Source: Calycina herbarum | Taxonomy: Eukaryota; Ascomycota; Leotiomycetes; Helotiales; Pezizellaceae | Direction of reading: 5' to 3' | Assembly (NCBI GenBank): GCA_001414485.1 | Contig: LLEY01000324.1 | Span: forward strand, 1-27,508 | Length of the DNA: 27,508 bases | Shown: one piece after another, positions 18,344-27,463 of the stretch | Position numbering within the stretch: position 1 is the first letter of the stretch | Layout of the letters: each line of letters opens with the position of its first letter | Position numbers and translations under genes: made by a program | The notes under the pieces: model-generated | Seen by the model: the letters and a program-made list of their open reading frames with translations, nothing else | Told to the model about the DNA's origin: nothing | Databases searched by the model: none

Positions 18344-19918
18344 TTAAACGGCAACAACATTAGGTCCATCGCCCTTCATCATTCCCGCAAATCCATTGGC
18401 ATCCAAGAGGCTTTGACTGGCGACATAACTAAAACCGCCAAATGGATCCTCATTACCCGCAGTGGTAGAACTCCATGGCGCCTTGGTACTAGTCAAAACA
18501 GGACTTAATGCCAAATCCGTGAACTCGGTTGCAAAGTTCTCAGCTAACTCGGGGTCAGTGACGAGTGGTTGGATAGGAGCCTCGACTTCGCGACGAGCAA
18601 GGGCTTTCCAGTCAATTTTACGGAAGAATCGATGTTTCTTGATAGTCAAGAGGTCTTTTGGCATGCATGCTCCAAGACGCTTGTTAGGATCCTTACGGAG
18701 AAGACGAGTAAGAAGATCTTTGGCATCAGCCCCCATGAAATATGGCATTGCCAATTTCTGCTTGATGATTCGTTCCTGGATTTTGGCGTGGTTCTGTCCT
18801 TGGAATGGAGGGGAACCAGTCAGAAGATCAAATCCCAATGCGCCAAAGGACCACCAGTCCACTGCCATGCCATATTTTTGACCTTGAATTACCTCCGGGG
18901 CCATATATTCAACTGTTCCGAGGACGCTGTTGCATTTGTCATTCTCGTCGACTGCGACTTTGGAAAGTCCGAAGTCCGTGAGTAGAAGGTGACCTTCCGA
19001 GTCGAGGAGACAGTTCTCGGGTTTCAAATCGCGGTAGATAACGCCTAGGTTTCGGTGAAGATGCTCGAGCGCAAGAACCATTTCGGCCATGTAGAAGGAT
19101 GCTACTTCCTCGGTAAACATACGTTCCTGTGCCAAATGTGTGAATAATTCTCCTCCTTGTGCATATTCGAGAATGAGATACAGCTTCTCGTGGTCCTGGA
19201 ATGCATAGAATAATTTCACGACGAAGGGGTGTCGATTGACGCTTTCGAGAATGGATCGCTCGGTCTTGGTTTGCTCCACAAGTCGTTTATGAACGGTAAG
19301 AGAGGCCTTTTTGAATTGTTTCTGCGCATATAATCGTCCCGTGGCTTGCTGCTTGACCAAGAGAACGGTGCCAAATGTACCCTTACCCAGACATCTCAAA
19401 GGTTCGAAATCTTCCGCTGTCATCTTCCGGGCAATCGTGTCCTGAACCAAACCACCCTCGACTGCGCCAATAATCGGTTTGTCGCGCACGCTTTCGCTAA
19501 TAAAATCATGTTCCAAGGGAATATCGTAACTCGTAATATCGGATACATCGTCGTCGCTGAATCCTTCAGAAGTGGTGCCTGTGCTGCTTTGTGGCTGAGG
19601 TTGACGCATCCTACTCCGGCTGCGAACCATAGAATTGCTTCGTGAATCATTATCTAGGTGGAGTGTCTCGAGGGTCAATCGCATCTTGCTGATCCCGCTG
19701 ATTCCCTGGCCAGAAGATGATCGCATCATGGGACTGCTGTTCGCGCTGACCACATCCTGCAACTTGTGACGACGAGAAGGCGTTTGCGCGCCATAATCCG
19801 AGTCCTCGTCTGCGGACCCAGGAACGGGTGTATGGAAACCTCTGACTACATTGGTCATGGTGGGAAGAGTAGTAGTGTTATTCATGGTGTTGAAGGAATT
19901 GTTTAGGGTACCGCTCAT
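18344..19918 (-). CDS. AGC-family Ser/Thr kinase, S6K/Psk1-like, intronless
   Basis: A single 524-residue frame. A Ser-rich, low-complexity N-terminus (about 1-170) precedes the kinase domain. Visible motifs are the glycine loop GKGTFG (178-183), the ATP-binding lysine in YAQK (Lys200), catalytic YRDLKPEN (Asp297), DFG (315-317), and APE (340-342). The AGC C-tail has a turn-motif-like LALSPV and the hydrophobic motif FGGFSY (493-498, Ser497). The activation-loop site is Ser331 in NSVLGT, where most AGC kinases have Thr. Fission yeast Psk1, a TORC1-controlled S6 kinase, also uses Ser there, as far as I recall. The likely role is nutrient-dependent signalling downstream of TORC1 and PDK1, in the cytoplasm. 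About 26 residues follow the hydrophobic motif. The other candidate, Sch9-type, is less likely because no C2 domain precedes the kinase. The gene looks like conserved housekeeping sequence and breaks the metabolic group. Confidence 0.92.
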   Translation of the reverse strand: MSGTLNNSFNTMNNTTTLPTMTNVVRGFHTPVPGSADEDSDYGAQTPSRRHKLQDVVSANSSPMMRSSSGQGISGISKMRLTLETLHLDNDSRSNSMVRSRSRMRQPQPQSSTGTTSEGFSDDDVSDITSYDIPLEHDFISESVRDKPIIGAVEGGLVQDTIARKMTAEDFEPLRCLGKGTFGTVLLVKQQATGRLYAQKQFKKASLTVHKRLVEQTKTERSILESVNRHPFVVKLFYAFQDHEKLYLILEYAQGGELFTHLAQERMFTEEVASFYMAEMVLALEHLHRNLGVIYRDLKPENCLLDSEGHLLLTDFGLSKVAVDENDKCNSVLGTVEYMAPEVIQGQKYGMAVDWWSFGALGFDLLTGSPPFQGQNHAKIQERIIKQKLAMPYFMGADAKDLLTRLLRKDPNKRLGACMPKDLLTIKKHRFFRKIDWKALARREVEAPIQPLVTDPELAENFATEFTDLALSPVLTSTKAPWSSTTAGNEDPFGGFSYVASQSLLDANGFAGMMKGDGPNVVAV

Positions 19919-20434
19919 GGCGCGCCTCGTCGTCGCTCAGCGTCGGATCGGATCTGGCTTCGATAGTTCCTGTGCAGCTTCTGGTGATTCTTCGCGGTGC
20001 GCATCAGGATTTGACCGTTCAAGGAAAGAGTTTGGCTGGTGTCTGTTTCGATATGCATTTGCTGGCTGGTGATACTTGGTTGGTGGTGTTTGTTCGAAGG
20101 GAACCCGGAGGTATAAGGAGGAAGGAAGAGGCAGGAATCAAGAAAATGAATGCCTAGCCTGGAAAATGGCGCGTGAATGAAAGCCGAGCTTGCCCTGCGA
20201 GCAGGGGTGGAAACGGCTTTAACTTGGTCACGTGTCAGGGGCTAGATCATCGTAACACCTTTCGAATTTTCTCGAAATTTTTCGGAGGATTATATTTTTT
20301 GCCAGTTGCATTTACCAAGTCATTTATTCACTTTAAATCAATGCCTCTTGTTCCACGTCCACATACCAATGACTCGAAGCTCATTGCCGTGAAATCCAGG
20401 GGGAGCCAATCACAAAATCCCAATTTGCAGCGAT
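19919..20434. promoter_or_regulatory. Upstream region of the kinase gene, with CACGTG
   Basis: The sequence upstream of the kinase start contains a CACGTG E-box at 20229-20234, about 310 bases from the ATG. This is a binding core for bHLH factors. No TATA box is obvious. A long GC-richer leader next to the ATG is consistent with a long 5' untranslated region. Confidence 0.35.
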
Positions 20435-20731
20435 TCATCTTGTTGCACATCGCATGGATCTGGTCAAGAACTGGGTTATAACTAGGTTATAACTGGGGTC
20501 TTGGGGATTGTGGGGATGATTACGAAGATACAGAAGAGCTGTTCGTGTGAACTTTTCCCCAGGTTTCACAAGTGAGCTGGCACTGGCTTGCAAAAGTGGT
20601 TCGTTTCTAGTGAACAAATTGGGAGTATCTTGTACTTGTTCTTTCTTCAAAGACGAGTGTTTACCAAAGATTTGGGGTGTAGCAAATACACGTCTCGAAG
20701 AACTCTTCTTTCTGGTTTGAACCTTTGACAT
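20435..20731 (-). CDS. Candidate small basic protein, unknown
   Basis: A 98-codon frame opens with MSKVQTRKKSSSRRVF. It is basic at the N-terminus, with no recognisable domain, membrane helix or signal peptide. The ATG sits in a favourable AAATGTC context, and the frame does not overlap another gene. Its 3' part crosses a small direct repeat (TTATAAC twice, near 20476-20496), which weakens the case. I keep it as a weak candidate that could equally be chance. Confidence 0.28.
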   Translation of the reverse strand: MSKVQTRKKSSSRRVFATPQIFGKHSSLKKEQVQDTPNLFTRNEPLLQASASSLVKPGEKFTRTALLYLRNHPHNPQDPSYNLVITQFLTRSMRCATR

Positions 20732-20824
20732 TTAAACTGAGAGGGCTCAAAGTAGTACTTTTTTTTGCGCTCATGTGTTGTTTTGTTCATTATCTTTACA
20801 CATCTTCTTGAATTGTGAATTATC

Positions 20825-21024
20825 ATGGCTCAAGTGAGTAGCAAAACAAAGGTCATTTTCTCCTAATTGTGATGGCAAATGCATCTGATACACATATTCA
20901 CTGGCGTTAGGTTGGAATCTGCACTCCATCAAAATCTAGCTTAGGAAAACATCAACCACTCTGTGAATACAGTTTTGTTTCTATGGCACTAGCTAGGCCA
21001 GATACCAAGGAAATGTCATCTTGA
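20825..21024 (+). CDS. Candidate two-exon micro-gene
   Basis: ATGGCTCAA is followed directly by a consensus donor GTGAGT. With a 77-base intron (20834-20910, acceptor GCGTTAG) it joins to 20911-21024 and gives a 40-residue peptide starting MAQVGICTPSKSSLGKHQ. It starts only 93 bases from, and divergent to, the small candidate at 20435-20731, after a T-rich promoter-like stretch. No family is recognised. Support is only the start codon and intron signals. Confidence 0.2.
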
Positions 21025-21173
21025 TGGAATCCCAAGGTTAAAAGGCTAGACCTTCACAATCCAGATTTGTTTTCTTTCTAAAAAATATTTTAACACACCA
21101 CGCAATTTCTGGTTCTCTTTGCAAGACCACCAGCAAAACAAATCCCTCTCCTATCTACTAAACATCACCAGAA

Positions 21174-21932
21174 ATGCCCCATTCTCACACATCCTCCTGT
21201 CTCGACCGCAACGTGTATTACTGCACCTCCCCAACCACTTCCCCCTCCGAGACGCCCGCCTCCTCAACACCACCCACACCTCTAATGCCCTCAACGCCTG
21301 CACCACCAAACACTCCCATGACGGCAGCATCCACCGGTGTTAGCACCTCCATCACAAATCCTTCAACTCCAACAACAATCCTAACACCAACAACCACGGA
21401 TACCGAAGTCCTCACAAAGATCAACCCTCCAACCATCACCAACACAGATCAACCACTCTACACAATATCTCCTCACCCATCATCCCCTCACATCCTCCTT
21501 ATTACTTACACCCACGCCCCTCCCAACTCCCCAAATACAATCCAACTCGGCGCCTCCACGCTGTGGAAATGGGCACTCACCCACCACTCCTCCCAATCAA
21601 CACTCATGAACACACGCGCCGTCTTCATCACCAAACTCGAAGCCTTGGAGCAAGAAGAAATCGATCTCTCTAACATGACTGGAATCGGAGGAATGGAGCG
21701 GGGAGTGATCAGAGCTAGGATTTCGGAGGAGACAAGAAAGATCATGGCGTTTTTGGAGGGGAATACTGGCGAGTTGATTGAGCTTGTTGATAGTACTAGC
21801 GGACCGCCGGGGGAGGTGGAGGTTCTTGGCCAGGAGAGAATGAGAGAGGGGACCTGGGGAGACCTTTTCTTTGGGGCGGGGGTGTTTTTGGTGGGTGTTG
21901 GGGTTGTGTATCGTTTGGTTTGGAGGAGATAA
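21174..21932 (+). CDS. Tail-anchored protein of unknown function
   Basis: A single 252-residue frame with no recognised domain. Residues about 18-95 are a low-complexity region rich in Pro, Ser and Thr (many TP and SP steps). The middle part, from LYTISPHPSSPHILLITYTHAPP to about residue 150, resembles a compact globular segment. A charged stretch follows that could form helices (KLEALEQEEIDLSNMTG, ERGVIRARISEETRKIMAFL). One hydrophobic helix near 229-249 (LFFGAGVFLVGVGVVYRLVW) ends two residues from the C-terminus, so the protein is probably tail-anchored, with only Arg-Arg on the far side. The ATG is in a good AGAAATG context. It is convergent with the GMC gene. No link to the neighbouring genes is visible. 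Confidence 0.65.
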   Translation: MPHSHTSSCLDRNVYYCTSPTTSPSETPASSTPPTPLMPSTPAPPNTPMTAASTGVSTSITNPSTPTTILTPTTTDTEVLTKINPPTITNTDQPLYTISPHPSSPHILLITYTHAPPNSPNTIQLGASTLWKWALTHHSSQSTLMNTRAVFITKLEALEQEEIDLSNMTGIGGMERGVIRARISEETRKIMAFLEGNTGELIELVDSTSGPPGEVEVLGQERMREGTWGDLFFGAGVFLVGVGVVYRLVWRR

Positions 21933-22625
21933 GTGGTAATGGGATGTTGAGTAAGACTCAGCGGGATGGGTAGAGAGAAAGGGACGGGGAGGGTGAGGGA
22001 GGTGTGGGTATAGACATGGGGAGTATGTATATTTCTTACAGCGTGGACTTGGGTTGGATTTAGATGATCTTACTCTCGATCCTGGGGGTTTGTGTGTACT
22101 TGCGTAGATTGTTAATGAAGTACCTGTACATACCTAATTCAACTTCAAATATATTTGTGAAAGGTCTCGAAAATAAATCTGCGATTTACCTGTGGTGATT
22201 GAAGTCAATGATGTTATTCTTTATTAGTACAACCAAGATTTGGGATATAATTTGCAGGGCTAGCGAAGCTCGTATTCTTGCGTAGATCTATTCATTTTCA
22301 AAGCTCCAAGTGAAGAAACCTACCTCTCACTCCTGCCCCCGAAGAATAAATTAAGCGAACCCATCCCTGAAGCTTTCACTCACCTATCCAAAAGTCACCA
22401 GCTGTGATGCAATTCTTTAAACTCGGATTAGATTATGAAATTACTCTAATGAGGCATCCCATCCATGAGCCCCATTTTTCCAACCCAAACTCCAAACCCC
22501 ACGCTCAAAATGCAAATACAACCAACAACCAACCAATAACCAACCAACTTCAATCCTCCCATTCTTTCCGTCCTCGTAACCACTTCCAACCCCCATCACA
22601 CTTCAAAACATCACCTCATCCCCTC
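21933..22625. other. Convergent intergenic region, 0.7 kb
   Basis: This is presumably 3' untranslated sequence of the tail-anchored protein gene and of the GMC gene. The part from about 22480 to 22620 is rich in C and A on the plus strand. No gene or clear repeat is seen. Confidence 0.5.
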
Positions 22626-24443
22626 CTAAAGCCGACTCTCATAAGCCCCCGCCCCCACCCCCAAAATCAACTCCCCCGCGCGCTCCGCAACAACCATAAC
22701 CCCAAACTGCGGATTAACCGTCAACGGCTCAAGCACACTCCCATCCACCACCCAAAGATTCCCCATCCCCTGCACCTTCAAATCCATCCCCACACACTGT
22801 CCAATCCTACAACTAGAACTATAATGATTCACACTGCCCCTCGCATACGTGCCCCACGTAGTAACAAACTCCCGAATCTCCTCGACTGTACTATCCTGCC
22901 TCAGATTTAAAGGCGTTAGGCCTGCGGCGGGGAGACCTTGGAAGATTCGGTGGATGAAGAGGGCGATTTCGAGCCCGTCTGAGGGGTTCGAGTAGTATAC
23001 TTTATCATTCGGTTGGGCGACGAGGTCGGGGGAGAGGATGACGCGACCTGAGGATTTGAGACCGGATGTGCCGTAGATGTTTAGCGTTATGGTTTTATTA
23101 TCTGTGTACTCGCCGAATCCCGAAGAATCAACTGTCCCTTGAAATGCGACGCGGGAACCGTCTTCTCTCTCTGTATAATCCCAGAATACCGCTGTTTCGG
23201 AGGCGAAAGTATACGGTCCGCTTCGAGAGGAGAGGTAGAGATCTTTATCTTCCTCTGGTGGGGAGTCGTAGGAGTATGTGTAGGAGGTGAGGTTAGGGGA
23301 TGTGAGTTCGAGGAATGTATTTGGGTTATCGAAGAGTCCGTTTCCTACTTCCTCATTGATTATTAGATCCTCTGAGCGAATTGAGGGCGCGAGTTTCCCA
23401 GCGGATTGGAGACGGTTTAGGGGTTCGGAGGGGCCGATGCCTGAGTGCATGAGAAGACCAGGACTTGAGACCGCGCCGGCGCTGAGAATAACACCCGCTC
23501 CAGGAGATATCAAGTTGGAGACTGAGATTGTTCTCTCGATCCCATTCACAAGGGCCGTCACACCAGTAGCTTGGCCACCTACTCGTTCAACCCTCATAAC
23601 AGTAACCCCACTCTCCAACCGGAAATTCTCCAACCCAAGCGCTTGTTGTAAATAAGTAGTAACTGGTCCCCCCCTCTGTCCATTCCCATAATCAAAAACC
23701 GGCCGTCCAAAAACCCGTTGTTTATCATCCGCTTCAGCATTAACATCCACATCCTTCCAGCCCATTCCGTCCACGAGCCACTTCCTCGTCGTTTCGTATC
23801 CAGATTGCATATACCGCTGTCCATCCATGGAAGTAGTATTTGTAGCGGGTTGCATATTATAAAGTCTATCTGTGGCGCTTCTCATATCTGCAGATTTCCA
23901 GCCGTCGGGGAAATAGAGGTCGTAATCGCTAGCAGGCGGCTCGAAGAAGAGACCGGCATTTATGGCGGAGGAACCACCTATTGTGCAGCCTCCGTAGCCG
24001 TTTAGGCTACAGGTCAGGTTGTCGGAGGTTGCGAAGATGGACTTGTAGAGGCCGGGGACATCTACGCGGGTGAGGTTTGTGCCTTGTAACCATTCCTGTG
24101 AAGTGTGAGTTTGGTGTTTTCAAAAGGTAAGGCGATATGGAGAGTGGATACTTACAGGTCTTCGACTATCAAGATCACCACCCGTAACTCCATAAGATGG
24201 TCCTCCAGCTTCAAGTAATAATGTTTTCAAACCCGCTTGCGCCATCCTTGTTGAAACTATTTGCCAGCTTCATTAGTCAAACTTCAAACTCAGACGTTGA
24301 ACAACAGATGGGTATCTTCAAGACTTACTAATAATCCCAGCAGGACCAGATCCCACAACAATACTATCCCACATCTCCTCCGTCCAATCCCCCCTCGCCA
24401 TCCCCAGTACCCCACATAACAGAGCTATAGAAGCAACCCGCAT
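22626..24443 (-). CDS. Secreted GMC oxidoreductase, cellobiose dehydrogenase-like, 3 exons
   Basis: Proposed exons are 24443-24329, 24256-24156 and 24095-22626, giving 561 residues. An N-terminal signal peptide (about 1-18, MRVASIALLCGVLGMARG) is followed by the FAD-binding motif VVGSGPAG (Gly31, Gly33, Gly36), LLLEAGGPSYG, and NGYGGCTIGGSSAINAGLFF. That last motif resembles the flavin domain of cellobiose dehydrogenase more than aryl-alcohol oxidase. Near the C-terminus are the likely catalytic His496 in NHYSSSC and Asn533 in LTVNPQ. Several N-glycosylation sequons are present. No haem cytochrome domain or carbohydrate module is attached, so it is a flavin-only member. The reaction is oxidation of a sugar or alcohol with FAD, outside the cell. 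The acceptor is unknown. Cys pairs around 100 and 501-506 may form disulfides. It may serve plant cell-wall breakdown and need not belong with the left-hand cluster. Confidence 0.88.
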
Positions 24444-24820
24444 CTCAAACTTCCGATGTGTATTTCGAGTAAATTATCCCTTCTAGTCGTAGTATCGTGT
24501 CGAAACCAAAAAGTATTAAAAAACCAAAATCCAACAATAAAAGAGAGATATTCAGAAATTAAAGTCGTTATTAAATATCCACTCCACTCCCTAGAATTGT
24601 GAATAGGAGAAAATCAACCGTAACAGTGATTGTCTTCTCCTAAAACTATAGAGGGAACGAACAATTCATATATGAAAGAAGAAAGCCAGAGTCACCCACT
24701 CTATACGAAGTTTGTGTTTCCCCAGCGCTCAATTTCGGCGAAAGCGGTAATGGTTGTACGAAAGAATCCACACTGGTGGTGCTTGACAAGCCACCCCATC
24801 ACAAACGAAAGCTCAGCACA

Positions 24821-24839
24821 GATCGTACCTAGGTAGATC
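24821..24839. promoter_or_regulatory. Palindrome upstream of the GMC gene
   Basis: TACCTAGGTA (10 bases, perfect) is framed by GATC on both sides, with one extra G on the left. It lies 380 bases upstream of the GMC start and could bind a dimeric regulator. No named factor can be assigned. Confidence 0.3.
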
Positions 24840-25108
24840 GTCAGAGGTGACATATCCTTACCTATCTAGACGCACACTTTATTTCCTGTCCTCAACAACC
24901 ATTCGTATTTGACTCGTTGATTCGTATTGCTTACTCAACTTGGAGGTTGTACAAAGCTCACTGCATACACAGTTGAAAGTTCTTTTCGAAAGAAAAAAAA
25001 GGGAAGAAAGAAAGAGCCAAAGATATTCTTTGAAGATGTTGAGGTGCGTAAAATTACCCAGTTCCAAGTCGACGATCAAATTCCAGTACGAGGCTAGACC
25101 CCGTAAAA

Positions 25109-25127
25109 TAAGGTTTGCGAAACCTTA
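25109..25127. repeat. Palindrome with 3-base centre
   Basis: TAAGGTTT and AAACCTTA face each other around GCG. The 8-base arms are perfect. It could be a dimer-binding operator or a hairpin. No gene start is close. Confidence 0.35.
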
Positions 25128-25489
25128 AAATAGTTCTTTGGGTTTTCCCTTTTCAGCCTCTCGTCATTCTTGCTTTAACCACTCGTCATAAGTAATCTCA
25201 ACCCCTTTCATTGGTTGAGTTTGAGGAGACTAATAGGAGAGAATACTTGTTTGCTATTGGTTCCGGTGTTTCCGTGGGTTATTTCTCTTCGTGTTGGATT
25301 TACGAGTAACAAACTGCTGTGGAATATGGAGAAAAATGAAGACCTCGGAGGCATAGTAATTGTGTAACGTGTGAATAGGAGGTACAAGAGGAGAGAGAAA
25401 GAAGCATTTTCCGAGCCTCGGTAACTTTCCAGAAGCTCGGTATCTGCTTGTGTGATTTAAAAAGCACCTCTGAGCATAAAAACGATGAA

Positions 25490-25516
25490 TGATATTTTCG
25501 TGATATGAAAATATCA
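25490..25516. repeat. Perfect 10-base inverted repeat
   Basis: TGATATTTTC and GAAAATATCA are exact reverse complements separated by 7 bases. The sequence lies in a gene-poor AT-rich stretch. It may be an operator, a hairpin or a relic of a small repeat. Confidence 0.4.
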
Positions 25517-25962
25517 AGCTAAACAAAAACGTGACAGCCCCTGAGAGGAAAAACGTGATTTTGAGACACTCCGACAGGGGTGCTGAAATATGGAAGCTTC
25601 CATTGGAACGGCGGCAAAGACCCCGCGATAGCGGTGACCCTTTTGAGCGCGGCAGAAAGATAAAAAGCTTATCGCCCACAAAAAAGATTTTTTCAGGAAA
25701 GTTTTCCGATTTTTTCAATGGAGACGCGAGATGGGAAGAGGAGACATTTTGCGTCATGGGGGATGATGCGGTGTACCCCGCGATGCAATTGACGCTCTGG
25801 AATGGTTTTGGAGGGGTTATTTCTATATGAAGAAATGAGATGTTGGTGAAAAGATGGGAAGACTGTGGTGGTGGGATTTTCGCCTCCTAAGTGAGTCAGT
25901 TGTATGACTGGAATATGGTGACTCGAATGAGGAGATTCTTGTCCGAACAATGTCTCCAGACC

Positions 25963-25982
25963 TCCTGAGTCCTGAGTCCTGA
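25963..25982. repeat. Short tandem repeat, 7-base unit
   Basis: TCCTGAG occurs almost three times in a row. It is a small simple repeat with no evident function. Confidence 0.6.
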
Positions 25983-26608
25983 TCAAGGGGAAAGGTGGAA
26001 GGAAGTGACAGCTGTCAAGTTCAAGCCAAGAGGGGCAATTGTCGTCGTCGAGCTCCACAAGTTGAAGCGATGGATGCATTTCGGATTTCCACGAACAAGA
26101 GGGGGGAAGAAGGAGACGGGATGGAGATGTGATCGCTGGTAGACTAACTGCTCTGGTTGCGGGTGCAGTGTTGATGAGTTTCTGATATATAGAGGTCATC
26201 ATCGCGCCTACTTCTTTTGACAGGAGTTGAGAGTTGAGGCTATCAACTGAACTGGATTGAACCGGTTGGTGAAGATATGAAACTGCAACTTATTCTGCTA
26301 ATCGGCTGCTCCCGCTCCGCTCTACTCGGCATCGAGTCATTCCATGACTGAAGTGTCACTCCTGAACAAGCCACTCGTGGTCGTCTCACAGCTCACGCAT
26401 CGTCTAATAGTTCCGGCTCTGGACCGGGAGTGGTTCGTCCTACCCTACGCTGACCATCAGCTTGCAGTAGTAGCTTAGCTAGAGCATCTGGGAGACTACC
26501 AGTCTATCACCTCACTTCAATTACCGCCTCTAAAAAGAAGACAACTTGCCTTTTGCTCCTGCCCCTCCAATTGCCCATGGCCATCATGACCCAGCCTGAG
26601 AATTAGAA

Positions 26609-26728
26609 TTACCCCTCAACCGCCTTCAACTCAATACGCGCTGTTTCCTTGGGCAACCCCGCTGCACTCTGAATAGACATCTCCACCTCCCCATAATAAC
26701 GTGGTTGAGATCCCGATTGTGACGAATG
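26609..26728 (-). CDS. Possible last exon, 40 codons
   Basis: A 40-codon stretch follows a good acceptor (CTTTAG) and ends in TAA at 26609-26611. It reads like real protein sequence (YYGEVEMSIQSAAG, then KETARIELKAVEG). I could not find a donor in the matching phase within the candidate gene just upstream. It may belong to that gene or to an unseen one. Confidence 0.3.
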   Translation of the reverse strand, partial: HSSQSGSQPRYYGEVEMSIQSAAGLPKETARIELKAVEG

Positions 26729-26759
26729 CTAAAGCGACAACATGTAACCGTTGCTCTCC

Positions 26760-27452
26760 TCAGCCCCTGAGTGGGCCTGAACGGGAAATCGTGAGTTGTA
26801 GCGGTGTAGAGGTCCTGCGACCAATGGGAACAGGCTGGCTGAGTATCGGCATCCCAAGGCCAATGCGGTGCTTGCTCTCCATCTTTTCGAGGGGTAATCT
26901 AGGATCGATGAGGTCCCTGAGCGGATCCTTCTCAGGCGTGAGTGCTGTGCATTGTTGGCTACAGCGTGCTAGAGCTGCGGGCAGAGACGCTGCAGCCATG
27001 ACCACCACCCCCCAGCGAGACCAGTGAAGCCGCCCCCAGAAAAACGACGCTAAGCGAGAAATATTACCATGATCCACCCGCGAGAACTTCATCTTTCTTC
27101 CTCTCTCAACATCCCACTCAACCACCCCAAAAGACAACGAAGTCACACTATCAAGCCTCAAAAAGCTCACCTCACCACCATACACTTCGTCGTCATCATG
27201 CCGCAGGCCATCGCTGAGCTGTGAACGTCCACTGCGGGCGCGCTGAACCCGGCGTGCTCGTAGTCCTTCAGCCCATCGAGACAGCATTCCATCAGATTGA
27301 TATCAACGAAGTACCAGACTCACATTGTCGCTCCCGCATAGTAGGGGAGTATCGATTGAAACATCACCGACAAGTCTGCCCCCGATACAACAGGAAGAAA
27401 ACGAGTTACGCTCCTCCGCCATCCGGGCCATAACTCTGTTCTCGAAGCCCAT
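26760..27452 (-). CDS. Candidate gene at window end, possibly incomplete
   Basis: The first exon 27452-27324 begins MGFENRVMARMAEERNSF and ends exactly at a GTGAGT donor. An 81-base intron (27323-27243) with an in-frame stop is removed. Exon 2 from 27242 continues in phase 0 as RARSGRSQLSDGLRHDDDEVYGG and stays open to 26760, giving about 203 residues. The part from VYGGEVSFLRL to KMKFSRV looks like alternating beta-strand sequence. After it comes GGTAAT, a possible second donor, so the true 3' end is uncertain. No family is recognised. The 5' end may lie beyond the window, since the sequence becomes poly-C just upstream of this ATG. The gene may be truncated by a contig edge. Confidence 0.35.
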
Positions 27453-27462
27453 CTCCTCCAAC

Positions 27463-27463
<1 letters not shown>

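Larger units (their letters stand above)
24444..26600. other. 2.2 kb region without a supported gene
   Basis: The first part should hold the GMC promoter. The open frames here are uninterrupted but lack domains, plausible splice partners or, in some cases, an ATG. The visible structures are three palindromes (24821-24839, 25109-25127, 25490-25516) and a short tandem repeat at 25963-25982. Confidence 0.45.

Noticed and set aside
22404..22910. 168-codon frame on the plus strand
   Set aside because: It overlaps the GMC gene in antisense and is a Pro/His/Asn-rich low-complexity reading of its 3' end.
25254..25757. 167-codon frame on the minus strand
   Set aside because: No domain, no splice partner, composition like random translation of AT-rich DNA, and overlap with another equally weak frame on the plus strand.
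25531..25830. 99-codon frame on the plus strand
   Set aside because: It would start at GTG rather than ATG and has no recognisable motif.
25693..26202. 169-codon frame on the minus strand
   Set aside because: No family motif and no intron signals; it overlaps other chance frames.
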